Positions 8,199 through 17,125 of a stretch of DNA of 64,000 nucleotides are shown one piece after another. The stretch's first letter is position 1. The number at the start of each line of letters is the position of its first letter. Both the position numbers and the translations under genes were made by a program. Origin of the DNA: Bradyrhizobiaceae bacterium (GTDB lineage: Bacteria; Pseudomonadota; Alphaproteobacteria; Rhizobiales; Xanthobacteraceae); contig JADYXZ010000003.1 of the NCBI GenBank assembly GCA_020853885.1, positions 186,001 through 250,000 on the forward strand, given 5' to 3'. Under the pieces are notes generated by a model, which saw nothing but the letters and a program-made list of their open reading frames with translations, had not been told where the DNA came from and ran no database searches.

Positions 8199-8295
8199 GT
8201 GCGGTGAATACTCTTAGCTATTCACCGCACAAGATGCGGTGAAATGGTCTTGCCCCTGCGGTGAAAAGGCTCCATAATTACCGCATGATATGCGG
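8199..8295 (+). promoter_or_regulatory. Operator array and promoter of the fic operon
   Basis: A perfect inverted repeat GTGCGGTGAATA 8199-8210 / TATTCACCGCAC 8219-8230 is followed by direct copies of TGCGGTGAA at 8235-8243 and 8257-8265, then a palindrome CCGCAT-GAT-ATGCGG at 8281-8295. A promoter can be read as TTGCCC 8250-8255, 17 bases, CATAAT 8273-8278, so one operator copy lies in the spacer and the palindrome covers the expected start of transcription. This is the layout of an autorepressed gene. The C-terminal winged-helix-like part of the Fic protein is a likely binder, by inference. Confidence 0.68.
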
Positions 8296-8303
8296 AGATT
8301 AGC

Positions 8304-9428
8304 GTGACCTATCTTCACGAACAGGCTGGGTGGCCGAAATTTACCTGGGATACCAAATCGTTAGCAGAGACACTGGCTGCCGTGCGCCACAAGCAGGGGC
8401 GGCTGATTGGCCGTATGGAAAGCCTGGGCTTTTCCCTGCGCAGCGAAGCCATGCTCCAGACCCTCACGCAGGACGTGCTGAAGTCCAGCGAAATCGAGGG
8501 TGAAATTCTGGACAAGGACCAGGTCCGCTCTTCAATCGCCCGCCGCCTTGGCATGGATATAGGCGCTCTGACACCGGCAGAGCGCGACGTGGAGGGCGTC
8601 GTGGAAATGATGCTCGACGCCACGCAACGCTATGACCAGCCATTGACCGACCAGAGGCTCTTCGGCTGGCACGCTTCTTTTTTCCCGACCGGCTATAGCG
8701 GCATCCATAAAATCACAGTCGGCGCATGGCGCACGGACGAGAAAGGGCCGATGCAGGTTGTTTCAGGGCCAATCGGCAAAGAGCGCATCCATTATGAAGC
8801 GCCCGAATCGGCCCGGCTGGAAAAAGAAATGAAGGCCTTCCTTGAATGGTTCAACGCTGACATGGACATCGATCCGGTGCTGAAGGCGGGACTGGCGCAT
8901 TTGTGGTTCGTCACCATCCACCCATTTGACGATGGCAACGGACGCATTGCCCGAGCGATCGCCGACATGGCTCTTGCGCGTTCGGAAAAGAGCCCGCAAC
9001 GCTTCTACAGCATGTCCGCGCAAATCCGTAAGGAACGAAACGCCTATTACGACAACCTGGAGGCCACACAGAAGCAGGACGACTTCAATGTCACGCCCTG
9101 GCTGAAATGGTTTCTCGGTTGCCTCGACCGCGCCATTGACGGCGCGGAGGAAATCTTAAGCAGCGTCCTGAAGAAGGCGCGCTTCTGGGAAGCTCATGCC
9201 GCGATACCGTTCAACGAGCGGCAGCGCAACATGCTCAACAGATTGCTGGACGGATTCGAAGGAAAGCTGAATTCATCCAAATGGGCCAAGATTGAAAAAT
9301 GCTCGGCTGATACGGCGTTGCGCGACATCAATGATCTGCTTGAACGCGGCATCTTGAAGAAAGACGCCGGCGGCGGACGCAGCACAAGTTATTCACTGAC
9401 GGACGAAACCAATAACACGACCGGTTAA
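8304..9428 (+). CDS. Fic family protein (AMP transferase type) with N-terminal inhibitory motif
   Basis: A 374-residue Fic protein of the DUF4172-Fic-winged-helix layout. The catalytic motif HPFDDGNGR is complete at residues 206-214, predicting adenylylation of a target hydroxyl. SSEIEG at 61-66 fits the [S/T]xxxE[G/N] autoinhibitory helix, so activity is probably restrained in cis. The C-terminus (about 290-370) looks like a winged helix that could bind the operator array upstream. The start is GTG 8304 with GGAGA six bases upstream. The R-M gene starts seven bases after the stop, indicating one operon. Fic genes are known beside restriction loci; the target here is unknown. Confidence 0.87.
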   Translation: MTYLHEQAGWPKFTWDTKSLAETLAAVRHKQGRLIGRMESLGFSLRSEAMLQTLTQDVLKSSEIEGEILDKDQVRSSIARRLGMDIGALTPAERDVEGVVEMMLDATQRYDQPLTDQRLFGWHASFFPTGYSGIHKITVGAWRTDEKGPMQVVSGPIGKERIHYEAPESARLEKEMKAFLEWFNADMDIDPVLKAGLAHLWFVTIHPFDDGNGRIARAIADMALARSEKSPQRFYSMSAQIRKERNAYYDNLEATQKQDDFNVTPWLKWFLGCLDRAIDGAEEILSSVLKKARFWEAHAAIPFNERQRNMLNRLLDGFEGKLNSSKWAKIEKCSADTALRDINDLLERGILKKDAGGGRSTSYSLTDETNNTTG

Positions 9429-9435
9429 GAGAAAC

Positions 9436-12400
9436 ATGTTCGACTTCAAGAATTATCTCTCGCAAATGGAAGCCGCCCTGCGCGCCGGGAACGCAACGGA
9501 GCATACGCACAGGCCTTCCCTGAAAGCCTTGCTGGAAGCATCCGACAAGACTCTGACAGCCACGAATGAACCGTCTCGCATTGAATGCGGCGCGCCCGAC
9601 TTTATTATCAGCAAGTCTTCTCTCACGCTGGGGTATATCGAAGTCAAGGATGTCGGGCGTTCCCTGGATGAAGCGGAACAAAGCGACCAACTGAAGCGCT
9701 ACCGAACGTCTCTCCCCAATCTCATCCTTAGCGACTATCTGGAATTCCGCTGGTACGTGGACGGCGAATTGCGGCAGGAGGCCCGTCTCGGAAAGAAACA
9801 ACCAAATGGCGCGGTCAAGATTGACAAGGATGGGTTTGCCCAAGTCGAAGCGTTGCTCACGAATTTTCTCACGCAACCTGCGGTCAAGATCAGCGCGCCT
9901 CGGGAACTCGCCGAACGCATGGCGCGCCTTACGCACATTATCCGGGACATCATTGTAACGGCTTTCGAAAAAGAAATTGCATCCGATTGGGTCAAAGGCT
10001 GGCGCAAGGCCTTTTCGGACGTTCTTATTGCCGACCTTGATCAAGCTAGGAACACGCCGCAATTTGCAGACATGTTTGCTCAGACTTTGGCTTACGGGAT
10101 TTTTACGGCCAGGGTCATGCTGAACTCTTCTGCGAAGTTCACCCGGGAAGAAGCCCAGCGTCTCATTCCGCGCTCAAATCCGTTCCTCCGCAATTTCTTT
10201 ATCGACATCTCTAATCCACGGCTCGACGACGAGCCTTTCGCGTGCTTCGTTGACGATTTGGTCTTGTTGCTCGCGAACACCGATATGGCCAATGTCCTGG
10301 CCAATTTCGGACGACGGACAAAACAAGAAGACCCTGTTGTCCACTTCTACGAAACGTTTCTTGCCGCTTATGATCCGAAGCTGAGAGAAACGCGCGGCGT
10401 CTACTATACGCCGGAGCCTGTCGTAAGCTACATTGTAAGGTCGGTTGACGACCTTCTTAAGAACGTTTTCGCATGCCCTGCGGGCCTCGCAGACCAATCA
10501 ATGATTACGGTCAAGAATCTTGACCAGAGCCTTCGCGTCAAAGGCAAAGACAGTGAAGTGCGCAAAACTGCACAGAACCATAAAGTCATCATTTTGGACC
10601 CGGCGACAGGAACGGGAACCTTTCTATACGCGGTCATAGATTTTATCCGCCAGCAATTCATCGCATCCGGAAACGCCGGATTGTGGCCGGGTTATGTGAG
10701 GCAGCATCTTTTGCCTCGTCTGTTTGGCTTTGAATTGATGGTGGCACCTTTTGCCGTGGCGCATTTCAAGCTCAGCCTACAGCTCGCCGGGCGGGATCTT
10801 GCCGAAGAAATCCGCAATACGTGGGCGGTTCAGCCGGAAGGGACGGAACGGCTGGGCGTCTTTTTGACAAATACCCTCGACGAAGCTCACGAGCATACGA
10901 ACCTGCCGCTCTTTACGCAGTGGGTCGCCCAGGAAAGTGCCGCTGCCGACACCATCAAGATGCATTCGCCCGTGCTTGTCGTTATGGGCAATCCGCCATA
11001 TTCCGGGCACTCAGAAAATCACGGTCAGTGGATTGACGATTTGCTGCGCGGGGCCGCTAAGGACCAATCTGTGGCCAGCTATTACCATGTAGATGGACAG
11101 CCGCTGGGAGAACGAAATCCGAAATGGCTGCAAGACGACTATGTCAAGTTTCTTTGCTTTGGTCAGTGGCGCATTGAGCGTTCCGGCCAGGGCATCCTTG
11201 CATACATCACCAATCACGGCTTCTTGGACAATCCGACCTTCAGGGGCATGCGCCAGTCATTGATGAAGACGTTTTCAGAGATATACGTCCTCGATTTGCA
11301 CGGAAGCGTAAAAAAGCGGGCGCGCAATCCGTCCGGCGAAGTAGACCAGAACGTATTTGATATTCAACAAGGCGTTTCTATCGGCATTTTTATCAAGCGC
11401 CCGGGCAACTCCGAAACGGCAAAGGTGTTTCACGCGGATTTATGGGGGCCGCGTCAGAAGAAATACGAGTGGCTTTTCGAAAACGACAGGGCGTCGACGG
11501 AGTGGGAGCCCCTTGCACCGCAGGCGCCGTTCTATCTCTTCAAGCCCTTGGATACAAGCAGCCTAGCCGCATACCAGGAGGCTTGGAAGATTACCGACAT
11601 ATTTCCGATTAACGTTCTGGGATTCCAGACGCACAGGGACGGCTTCGCTGTAGGTATCGACCATGCGGAGATGGAGGCCCGTTTTCAAGAAATGCGTTCG
11701 GGCAACGTAACCGACGATGAGTTCCGCGAGCGCTTCAAGCTCCGTGATAACCGCGATTGGATTCTTGCGGGGGCACGAAAGGCCATACGTGCGGATGAAC
11801 ACTGGCGCAACGCGCTTATCAAGTGCCTTTATCGCCCCTTCGATTGGAGAACCTGCTACTTCAGCGAAGTCGCGATGGATTATCCACGCCGCGAAATACG
11901 CGACCACGTGTTTAGAAAGGACAATATTTGCATTCTCACGTCGAGGCAGCAGGCCGATGCCGGATTTATGCACGTTCTTGTGACGGCGGACCCTGCCGAA
12001 AGCTGCGCTGTATCCAACAAGACGAAAGAGCAAAATTACGTCTTTCCTCTCTTTGTTTACCCGGAAAAGGCTCAAAAGGCGGCGCCTGAACTTCTGGCAG
12101 AAGCGCCGGACTGGCCCGCCGATCCGGCCCACGGGGGCCGCAGTCCGAATCTAAGCAAAGCCTTTATCGCCGCAATGGAGGCTGCAACAGGGTTGTCATT
12201 CGATGCTTGGGGCATTGCGTCGGAACCGGAGCGTTTCACCCCATTTGACGTGACCGATTTCATTTACGGCGTTCTTCACAGCAGAAATTACCGGGACGCT
12301 TATTCTCATTTTTTAAGGCTGGATTTTCCACGCATTCCGCTACCGAAATCGGGTGATGAGTTTCGGCAGGTGGCGCGTTTGGGTCAGGAACTGCGGTCAT

Positions 12401-12735
12401 TGCATTTGCTTGGCGAGAGTGCCGTCATTCCACAGACTCTGCGCTTTCCAATCGCCGGCGATAATCTGGTCGCCCGCGCTCATCCTAAGTTCGTGATTCA
12501 GGAGGGCGCGACAACAGGACGAGTTTACATCAATCCCGCGCAATACTTCGATGGCATTTCTCCCGAGGCCTGGTCATTCGAAATCGGCAGCTATCAGGTG
12601 CTTGAGAAGTGGCTTAAGGACCGTCAAAAGCGGCAATTGTCCTATGACGAGCTTACGCAGTACCAGCGCATCGTTGGAGCCATAATCGGCACGCTGACGG
12701 CAATGAATGCGCTCGATGACTTGCTTGAATTCTGA
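9436..12735 (+). CDS. Single-chain type IIG/ISP-like restriction-modification enzyme
   Basis: A 1099-residue protein joining nuclease and adenine methyltransferase. The N-terminus carries a PD-(D/E)XK signature (CGAPDF with Asp55, then YIEVK with Glu69 and Lys71). The methyltransferase has motif I DPATGTGTF at about residue 388 and motif IV NPPY at 519-522, typical of N6-adenine enzymes. The C-terminal third resembles the target-recognition domain of type ISP enzymes, but no helicase domain is visible between nuclease and methylase. One polypeptide would thus both protect the element and cut foreign DNA. It is co-transcribed with fic (seven-base gap). Confidence 0.87.
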   Translation: MFDFKNYLSQMEAALRAGNATEHTHRPSLKALLEASDKTLTATNEPSRIECGAPDFIISKSSLTLGYIEVKDVGRSLDEAEQSDQLKRYRTSLPNLILSDYLEFRWYVDGELRQEARLGKKQPNGAVKIDKDGFAQVEALLTNFLTQPAVKISAPRELAERMARLTHIIRDIIVTAFEKEIASDWVKGWRKAFSDVLIADLDQARNTPQFADMFAQTLAYGIFTARVMLNSSAKFTREEAQRLIPRSNPFLRNFFIDISNPRLDDEPFACFVDDLVLLLANTDMANVLANFGRRTKQEDPVVHFYETFLAAYDPKLRETRGVYYTPEPVVSYIVRSVDDLLKNVFACPAGLADQSMITVKNLDQSLRVKGKDSEVRKTAQNHKVIILDPATGTGTFLYAVIDFIRQQFIASGNAGLWPGYVRQHLLPRLFGFELMVAPFAVAHFKLSLQLAGRDLAEEIRNTWAVQPEGTERLGVFLTNTLDEAHEHTNLPLFTQWVAQESAAADTIKMHSPVLVVMGNPPYSGHSENHGQWIDDLLRGAAKDQSVASYYHVDGQPLGERNPKWLQDDYVKFLCFGQWRIERSGQGILAYITNHGFLDNPTFRGMRQSLMKTFSEIYVLDLHGSVKKRARNPSGEVDQNVFDIQQGVSIGIFIKRPGNSETAKVFHADLWGPRQKKYEWLFENDRASTEWEPLAPQAPFYLFKPLDTSSLAAYQEAWKITDIFPINVLGFQTHRDGFAVGIDHAEMEARFQEMRSGNVTDDEFRERFKLRDNRDWILAGARKAIRADEHWRNALIKCLYRPFDWRTCYFSEVAMDYPRREIRDHVFRKDNICILTSRQQADAGFMHVLVTADPAESCAVSNKTKEQNYVFPLFVYPEKAQKAAPELLAEAPDWPADPAHGGRSPNLSKAFIAAMEAATGLSFDAWGIASEPERFTPFDVTDFIYGVLHSRNYRDAYSHFLRLDFPRIPLPKSGDEFRQVARLGQELRSLHLLGESAVIPQTLRFPIAGDNLVARAHPKFVIQEGATTGRVYINPAQYFDGISPEAWSFEIGSYQVLEKWLKDRQKRQLSYDELTQYQRIVGAIIGTLTAMNALDDLLEF

Positions 12736-12736
12736 T

Positions 12737-12811
12737 TGCTCCGTTCGCACGCGTCATCGGCCCCGACCAGGCCAGGTCGCAAAGCTGCTCGCGGGTGAGG
12801 GTGAAGGTCAT
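12737..12811 (-). pseudogene. Truncated remnant of a conserved small protein gene
   Basis: On the minus strand, ATG 12811 opens MTFTLTREQLCDLAWSGPM, which resembles the N-terminus of a conserved family starting with a TREELYDLVWSEPM-like motif in which a helix-turn-helix follows. After about 25 codons the similarity stops and the frame runs antisense into the end of the R-M gene, whose stop codon is at 12733-12735. The break falls within a few bases of the R-M stop, suggesting that insertion of the fic/R-M segment cut this gene. Recognition of the family is from memory. Confidence 0.4.
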
Positions 12812-12879
12812 CGCAGGCTCCCCCTTTCCGGCGCTTCCAAATTGAGTTGCTCTGTCTTCCGTTTGGCAACGGCCGACAT

Positions 12880-13740
12880 CTACTTCCCGGCTACATTTTC
12901 GGAAAAGCGGCCGACCACCGCTACGCTCGCGGGTTCGTCCTGCGGCAACTTTGTAAAGCGTTGGAGATGCTCTTGCAGTCGGTCCGTATGCTCCCTCAGA
13001 TCGAACGCACGCGCAAACGGATCGGCGGCCCATAGAAACATCAGGCAGGCCGCCTTCAACGTTTCGACGAGCCCTGTGGTGTCGGGCCCGATCTTTAGTT
13101 CTCTGATTTCGTTGTTGGCGTCGTATTCGACGTGCCGATGAATCGCATTGAGCGTCGTATGCGTGCCGTCGCCCGAAAGCAGGCGGTAGAGTGTCTGATA
13201 GAGGTCCTTGCAGTGCGTTTCCGCGATCTCGCTCCAATTCGGGTCCTTGAACTTGCGAGGGGCGACGGTCTTCTCCCTCGCATCCACGTCCCGGATCGTC
13301 GCCTCCATCTCTGCAATCTGTTGGGGCGAATGGCTGGCTCGATACGCCGGATCGTTCAGGATCAATCGAGCGATCTTCCGCTGGTTGTAGTAATGCGCCT
13401 CGATAATCCGGTCCAGAAACGTCGGATCGTTGGCCAAGGCGTTCAATGCAATCGCGCCTTCAATGGCGCTCCGCAGCACAACCCGTGCGTCGCTGACCAG
13501 ACCGCGTTCAGCAAGAAGAAGGCTCGACTGAAATGACTTGTGCGCGCGAATGAACAGAATGGAAATCGTCAGACGCTGGTTGTCATATCGCGGCACATCG
13601 CGGTCCCGCAGCATATCCAGGCCGACGCGGTTAAGATCTTCCGCGAAGTCGAACCATGCCTTGTACTCGGCGACCGATCTAAGGCTTGTTCGAAGCTGCC
13701 CCATGGCGGGCGACAGAAAGCCATCGATAGAAAAAGACAT
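12880..13740 (-). CDS. DUF5677 family protein
   Basis: A 286-residue, mostly helical soluble protein. The central segment (ARVVLRSAIEGAIALNALANDPTFLDRI, about residues 84-112, read in parts) has the pattern of DUF5677 proteins, a family with no defined function that recurs in genomic islands. The start at 13740 is preceded by AGAGGG. It stands alone, converging on the R-M gene, with a gene remnant between them. A defence role is possible from its location but nothing in the protein shows it. Confidence 0.6.
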   Translation of the reverse strand: MSFSIDGFLSPAMGQLRTSLRSVAEYKAWFDFAEDLNRVGLDMLRDRDVPRYDNQRLTISILFIRAHKSFQSSLLLAERGLVSDARVVLRSAIEGAIALNALANDPTFLDRIIEAHYYNQRKIARLILNDPAYRASHSPQQIAEMEATIRDVDAREKTVAPRKFKDPNWSEIAETHCKDLYQTLYRLLSGDGTHTTLNAIHRHVEYDANNEIRELKIGPDTTGLVETLKAACLMFLWAADPFARAFDLREHTDRLQEHLQRFTKLPQDEPASVAVVGRFSENVAGK

Positions 13741-14146
13741 GCGACCCTCTTTCTAAGAAATCATTTCATCGCTCCCGTGGCGAAACACCGGCCTAGAATA
13801 ATCGACCGGATGGAAATGGATCAAATTTGCTGCGTGGGCGCGTCGGCTTCGCCGCCGGGCTCTATCTCGCTTACCGCTCGACCGGGCCAAGCTGAAGGCC
13901 TGTCCCGGCCATAAGGTGACGATCCCTCGCGCTTCTCCGGGACCTGCGGCCCGGCCTTTTGTTGGGGGCCTGCGACCCCTTGCCGTCAAGGCTTCCCGCA
14001 CGGCGGAAAACGGCGGGCCGTGTAGTCCGCTGCGCTTCCGGCCCGCACCACCCCTTGCCGTTTTCCGGCCTGTGACGGCCAACCCCCGCTCATTGCCGCT
14101 TGGCTAGTCGGTTTGCATGCGCAACCCGCTTTCCAAGGAGGATTTC
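13741..14146. other. Gene-free GC-rich region with an 11-base inverted repeat
   Basis: No convincing gene is seen in this 406-base stretch; the frames that stay open here are low-complexity Arg/Gly/Pro strings. It contains a perfect inverted repeat CGGAAAACGGC 14004-14014 / GCCGTTTTCCG 14057-14067 with a 42-base interior, plus runs of GGCC and CCTGCGACCC-like words. It lies directly upstream of two coupled accessory genes and probably holds their promoter. A folded single-strand promoter, as in leading regions of conjugative elements, is one possible reading. Confidence 0.5.
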
Positions 14147-14560
14147 ATGAGCAACACCCAGCGCAAAGACACCTGCGAACATCGCATAGATACCCAGCTT
14201 GCAGACCGCATCGAGGATTTGCGGAAGGCTTGGGATGCATATTGCAACGGCACCGAGGCGGACGGCGAAGCTCTGCACGAGTACGGCCTGTCCTTCGACT
14301 ACGTCGCGCCGCAGACGTTCGACGACCAGCCGGAAGGGTATTTCCGCTACCAGCTTTCATGGGGCGGGCCTTCCGATGAATTCCGCTTCTTCGTCAATCC
14401 GGACCTCTCGCTTCACCGCGTCGAATACTGGTTCCTCGACTGGTTCGACGGGGCGCACCGCGTCCTCGCACAGGACGACCGCGCATTCCTGTTCGAACTC
14501 TGGTCATGGTTCGCTGAAGGCGGAGCGCCGCAAGCCGCCCTGCGGGAGGCTTACAGATGA
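14147..14560 (+). CDS. Conserved hypothetical accessory protein
   Basis: A 137-residue soluble acidic protein. I place the start at ATG 14147 because AAGGAGG ends five bases upstream; an in-frame ATG at 14117 would add ten residues. It is rich in Trp, Phe and Tyr (FRYQLSWGG, HRVEYWFLDWFDG), with a helical C-terminus. I recall similar proteins on alphaproteobacterial plasmids and islands but cannot name a family. It overlaps the next gene by four bases (ATGA), so the two are co-expressed. Confidence 0.6.
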   Translation: MSNTQRKDTCEHRIDTQLADRIEDLRKAWDAYCNGTEADGEALHEYGLSFDYVAPQTFDDQPEGYFRYQLSWGGPSDEFRFFVNPDLSLHRVEYWFLDWFDGAHRVLAQDDRAFLFELWSWFAEGGAPQAALREAYR

Positions 14561-15177
14561 CGGCGCAACTAGGATTTGAAGCGCTGCTGTCGGATGCCGA
14601 CGCGGCAAACAGCTTCAGGGCTCAGGAGCGCGAATGCGCCGACCTGCCGGGCACGATGGAGGAGGCCCTGCCGTTCTATCGCGCGCTGCTGGAGCGTCAC
14701 CACGCGGCGATGCTGGCCTGTGACCTTGATGCAGCCATGGTGTTGCGCGAGGACGCGCACAGACTTGCCCGCAAGCTCAACAATTTCGAGCCCGGAATCC
14801 TTGCCAGTGACAACGCGCCGGGCCGCGTTCTCGACCGCCTGACGAAAGCCCCCGAAGGCACCGTGCCCCTGTGGGGGCAAAGCGGTGCATTCACGATTGC
14901 ATGCGATGGCATGCGGGTCCGCATCGAGATGGGCGGGCTGTTCGGCATCGGCGCTTCGTTCTCGCCCTGCATCGGCTTCACGGCGCATGCCGTTGATTGG
15001 GCCAAGCCATTCTTAAGTGAGACCGGCTACCGCAGCTTCCTTGGCGCGAGCGCGGGTTTGCTGCCGGGGTGGACGCCGGAGGAGTCCTGCCGGGCCGTCA
15101 TTGCGGCCTATGTCCGCCGCGAACTGAAAGGCCGTCTGCCTTTCATCCGCCAGAAGTTTGCGCCGGCAACAGCCTGA
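14557..15177 (+). CDS. Conserved hypothetical accessory protein
   Basis: A 206-residue protein with no signal peptide or membrane segment. Residues 30-75 look helical (MEEALPFYRALLERHHAAML), and the C-terminal half mixes strands and glycine-rich turns (MGGLFGIGASFSP). I do not recognise the family. It is coupled to the preceding gene by a four-base overlap and ends 170 bases before the SIR2-APAZ gene, in a gap that holds a tRNA-like fragment. It probably belongs to the mobile element's maintenance or transfer functions rather than the Argonaute system, by inference. Confidence 0.6.
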   Translation: MTAQLGFEALLSDADAANSFRAQERECADLPGTMEEALPFYRALLERHHAAMLACDLDAAMVLREDAHRLARKLNNFEPGILASDNAPGRVLDRLTKAPEGTVPLWGQSGAFTIACDGMRVRIEMGGLFGIGASFSPCIGFTAHAVDWAKPFLSETGYRSFLGASAGLLPGWTPEESCRAVIAAYVRRELKGRLPFIRQKFAPATA

Positions 15178-15187
15178 CATTCCCTGC

Positions 15188-15219
15188 AAAAAACCCCAAT
15201 GACCTAAATCCGTTGGGGG
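15188..15219 (-). terminator. Possible rho-independent terminator (minus strand)
   Basis: Read on the minus strand, CCCCAA (15218-15213) pairs with TTGGGG (15199-15194), followed at once by six T residues (15193-15188). It would stop leftward transcripts entering the two accessory genes from the Argonaute side. It overlaps the tRNA-like fragment, so the stem may be a by-product of that structure rather than a selected terminator. Confidence 0.35.
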
Positions 15220-15256
15220 TAACTCCGCACCGGCTCAAGTCCGGCCGCGCGCACCA
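15202..15256 (+). other. Degenerate tRNA-Leu-like 3' fragment
   Basis: The segment follows the plan of a class II tRNA from the anticodon loop to CCA: CCTAAAT (TAA at the anticodon position), a long variable arm GGGGGTAACTCC, a T arm CCGG-CTCAAGT-CCGG, an acceptor strand CGCGCGC, A, CCA. Its length and layout match the real tRNA-Leu fragment at 20798-20855. Two universally conserved positions are changed (T33 to C, T54 to C), and the acceptor differs, so it is not functional. It could be an older attachment scar. Confidence 0.4.
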
Positions 15257-15346
15257 CTTTACAATATGATGCGAATCGCCCGCCCCAGCGCCGGGCTGCA
15301 AATTCAAAATCCCACAATTGCAGGTATCCGGCGTGAGGGCCGGGGC

Positions 15347-17125
15347 ATGAAAGAACAGCAATCCATTGACCAAAAAGAACTGATTGGAATCGTCACCGCC
15401 AGGCCGCAGAACTTCGCGTGGTTTCTTGGCGCGGGCGCATCGCGTTCGGCGGGCCTGCCAAGCGCCACAGATATTCTTTGGGACCTCAAGCGTCATTACT
15501 ACTGCCGCGAGGAAAATCAGGAAATCACGCGGCAGGATATCCAGAACGACGCGGTTCGCGACCGCATCCAGTCGTTCATGGAGTCGCGCGGCTTTCCGGC
15601 TGAGTGGGCTCCCGGCGAATACGAATCGTACTTCGAAAAGCTGTTCGGCGGTGACGCTGAGAAACAACGCCGCTATCTCATAAAGGAACTCTCCGAAGAC
15701 AAAGTCCGTCTTGCCGCCGGTCACCGCGTGCTGGGCGCTCTCATTTCGCTTGGCTTGTGCCGTGTCGCCTTTTCAACAAACTTCGACACAGTCGTTGAAA
15801 AGGCCGTGGCCGCGATAGGCGGAAAGTCACTCAGCGCCTACCATCTGGAAGGCGCGCACAACGCCAGACAGGCTTTAAACAACGAGGAGTATCCGTTCTA
15901 TTGCAAGCTTCATGGCGACTTCCGGTACGACAGCCTGAAAAATCTCCCGGCCGATCTCGCCACGCAGAACGAGGACCTTTCCCAAAGCCTCATCAACGCG
16001 GGTAACCGCTTCGGCTTTGTTGTTGCCGGTTACAGCGGGCGCGATGCAAGCGTCATGGAGCTTTTTCGTAAAGTCCTTGAGACGACCAATCCTTTTCCCC
16101 ATGGGCTCTATTGGACATATCTCAAAGGTTCGCCGCTTCCGGATTCCGTGCCGGACCTAATCGAGGCGGCGCGGGCCAAGGGCGTGAACGCCGGCACGGT
16201 CGCGATCGAGACCTACGATTCTCTGATGATGCGCCTGTGGCGGAACATCGAACAGAAGACGCTGGAGATGGATGCGAAAGTCCGTCGCACGGCGGCTACG
16301 ACCGTCAATATTCCAATGCCGGGAACGGGAAAGTCCGCGCCGCTGCTGCGACTGAATGCGCTTCCTGTTCTTGCCGTTCCCGGCAAATGCCTTGAACTCG
16401 GCTTCGGCGCGCCGAAGGAATGGGCGGATTTGCGTCAGGTTCAGAAAGACAATGCGCTGGACGCCATCTTCACCAAGGCGGAAACCGTTTGGTGCTGGGG
16501 CGACGAAGCGGAATTGAAATCAGCATTCGGCCCTGACCTACGGTCGGTGGGGGAGCGGGATGTACCGACGGATCTTGCCGCGCCCGGAAACCTGCACGTT
16601 CACGGCTTCGTCGAGGAAGCCTTGTGCAGGGCGCTTGCCCGTGAACGGCCGCTGGTAGCGCGCAAGACCCGCAACGATGCCGTACTCATCGTCGATGCAC
16701 AGGCGACGGATGTCGGCGCACTGGACCCCCTCTTTCAGGTGGTCGGCAAGTGTCACGGAACGGTAGACGGCGTCTTCGCGCCCGTGACCGTTGAGCATCC
16801 GCATCCCGTCAAGGTGACATGGGCGGAATGCGTCCGCGTGTCACTCGACCAGAAGGAAGGGCGCTTGTGGTTGCAGCTCGATCCCGATGTCTGGATTTGG
16901 CCGACACGCGCACGCGCGAATGCCGTTGAGTTTCTCGACAGGCGGCGCGGCAATCGCTTCAACAACACCTATAACCGCCTCCTCAATGCGTGGGTGCAGA
17001 TTATCTTCGCCAGCGAAGATCGGAATGTGGAAATGGAAGTCTCGGCATTCGATGGCGGCACCGATGCTTCGAACCCCAGGTTCACGCTCAGCAACCGCAC
17101 GGCCTTCTCGCGGAGGCTCGCATAA
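15347..17125 (+). CDS. SIR2-APAZ protein of a short Argonaute (SPARSA-type) system
   Basis: A 592-residue effector from ATG 15347; an in-frame ATG at 15266 would add 27 residues overlapping the intergenic scar. The N-terminal SIR2 domain shows GAGAS at 28-32, TNFD at 144-147 and KLHGD at 187-191 (His189), the NAD-binding and catalytic signature. The C-terminal region (about 340-592) corresponds in position and size to the APAZ domain that packs against short Argonautes. In characterised systems guide-directed recognition of invader DNA activates SIR2, which depletes NAD and arrests or kills the cell. The stop overlaps the Argonaute start by one base (TAATG). Confidence 0.86.
   Translation: MKEQQSIDQKELIGIVTARPQNFAWFLGAGASRSAGLPSATDILWDLKRHYYCREENQEITRQDIQNDAVRDRIQSFMESRGFPAEWAPGEYESYFEKLFGGDAEKQRRYLIKELSEDKVRLAAGHRVLGALISLGLCRVAFSTNFDTVVEKAVAAIGGKSLSAYHLEGAHNARQALNNEEYPFYCKLHGDFRYDSLKNLPADLATQNEDLSQSLINAGNRFGFVVAGYSGRDASVMELFRKVLETTNPFPHGLYWTYLKGSPLPDSVPDLIEAARAKGVNAGTVAIETYDSLMMRLWRNIEQKTLEMDAKVRRTAATTVNIPMPGTGKSAPLLRLNALPVLAVPGKCLELGFGAPKEWADLRQVQKDNALDAIFTKAETVWCWGDEAELKSAFGPDLRSVGERDVPTDLAAPGNLHVHGFVEEALCRALARERPLVARKTRNDAVLIVDAQATDVGALDPLFQVVGKCHGTVDGVFAPVTVEHPHPVKVTWAECVRVSLDQKEGRLWLQLDPDVWIWPTRARANAVEFLDRRRGNRFNNTYNRLLNAWVQIIFASEDRNVEMEVSAFDGGTDASNPRFTLSNRTAFSRRLA

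Noticed and set aside
8199-8295. CRISPR array from the repeated TGCGGTGAA words
   Set aside because: The units are 9-12 bases, unequally spaced and in both orientations; no cas gene is near. They read better as operators.
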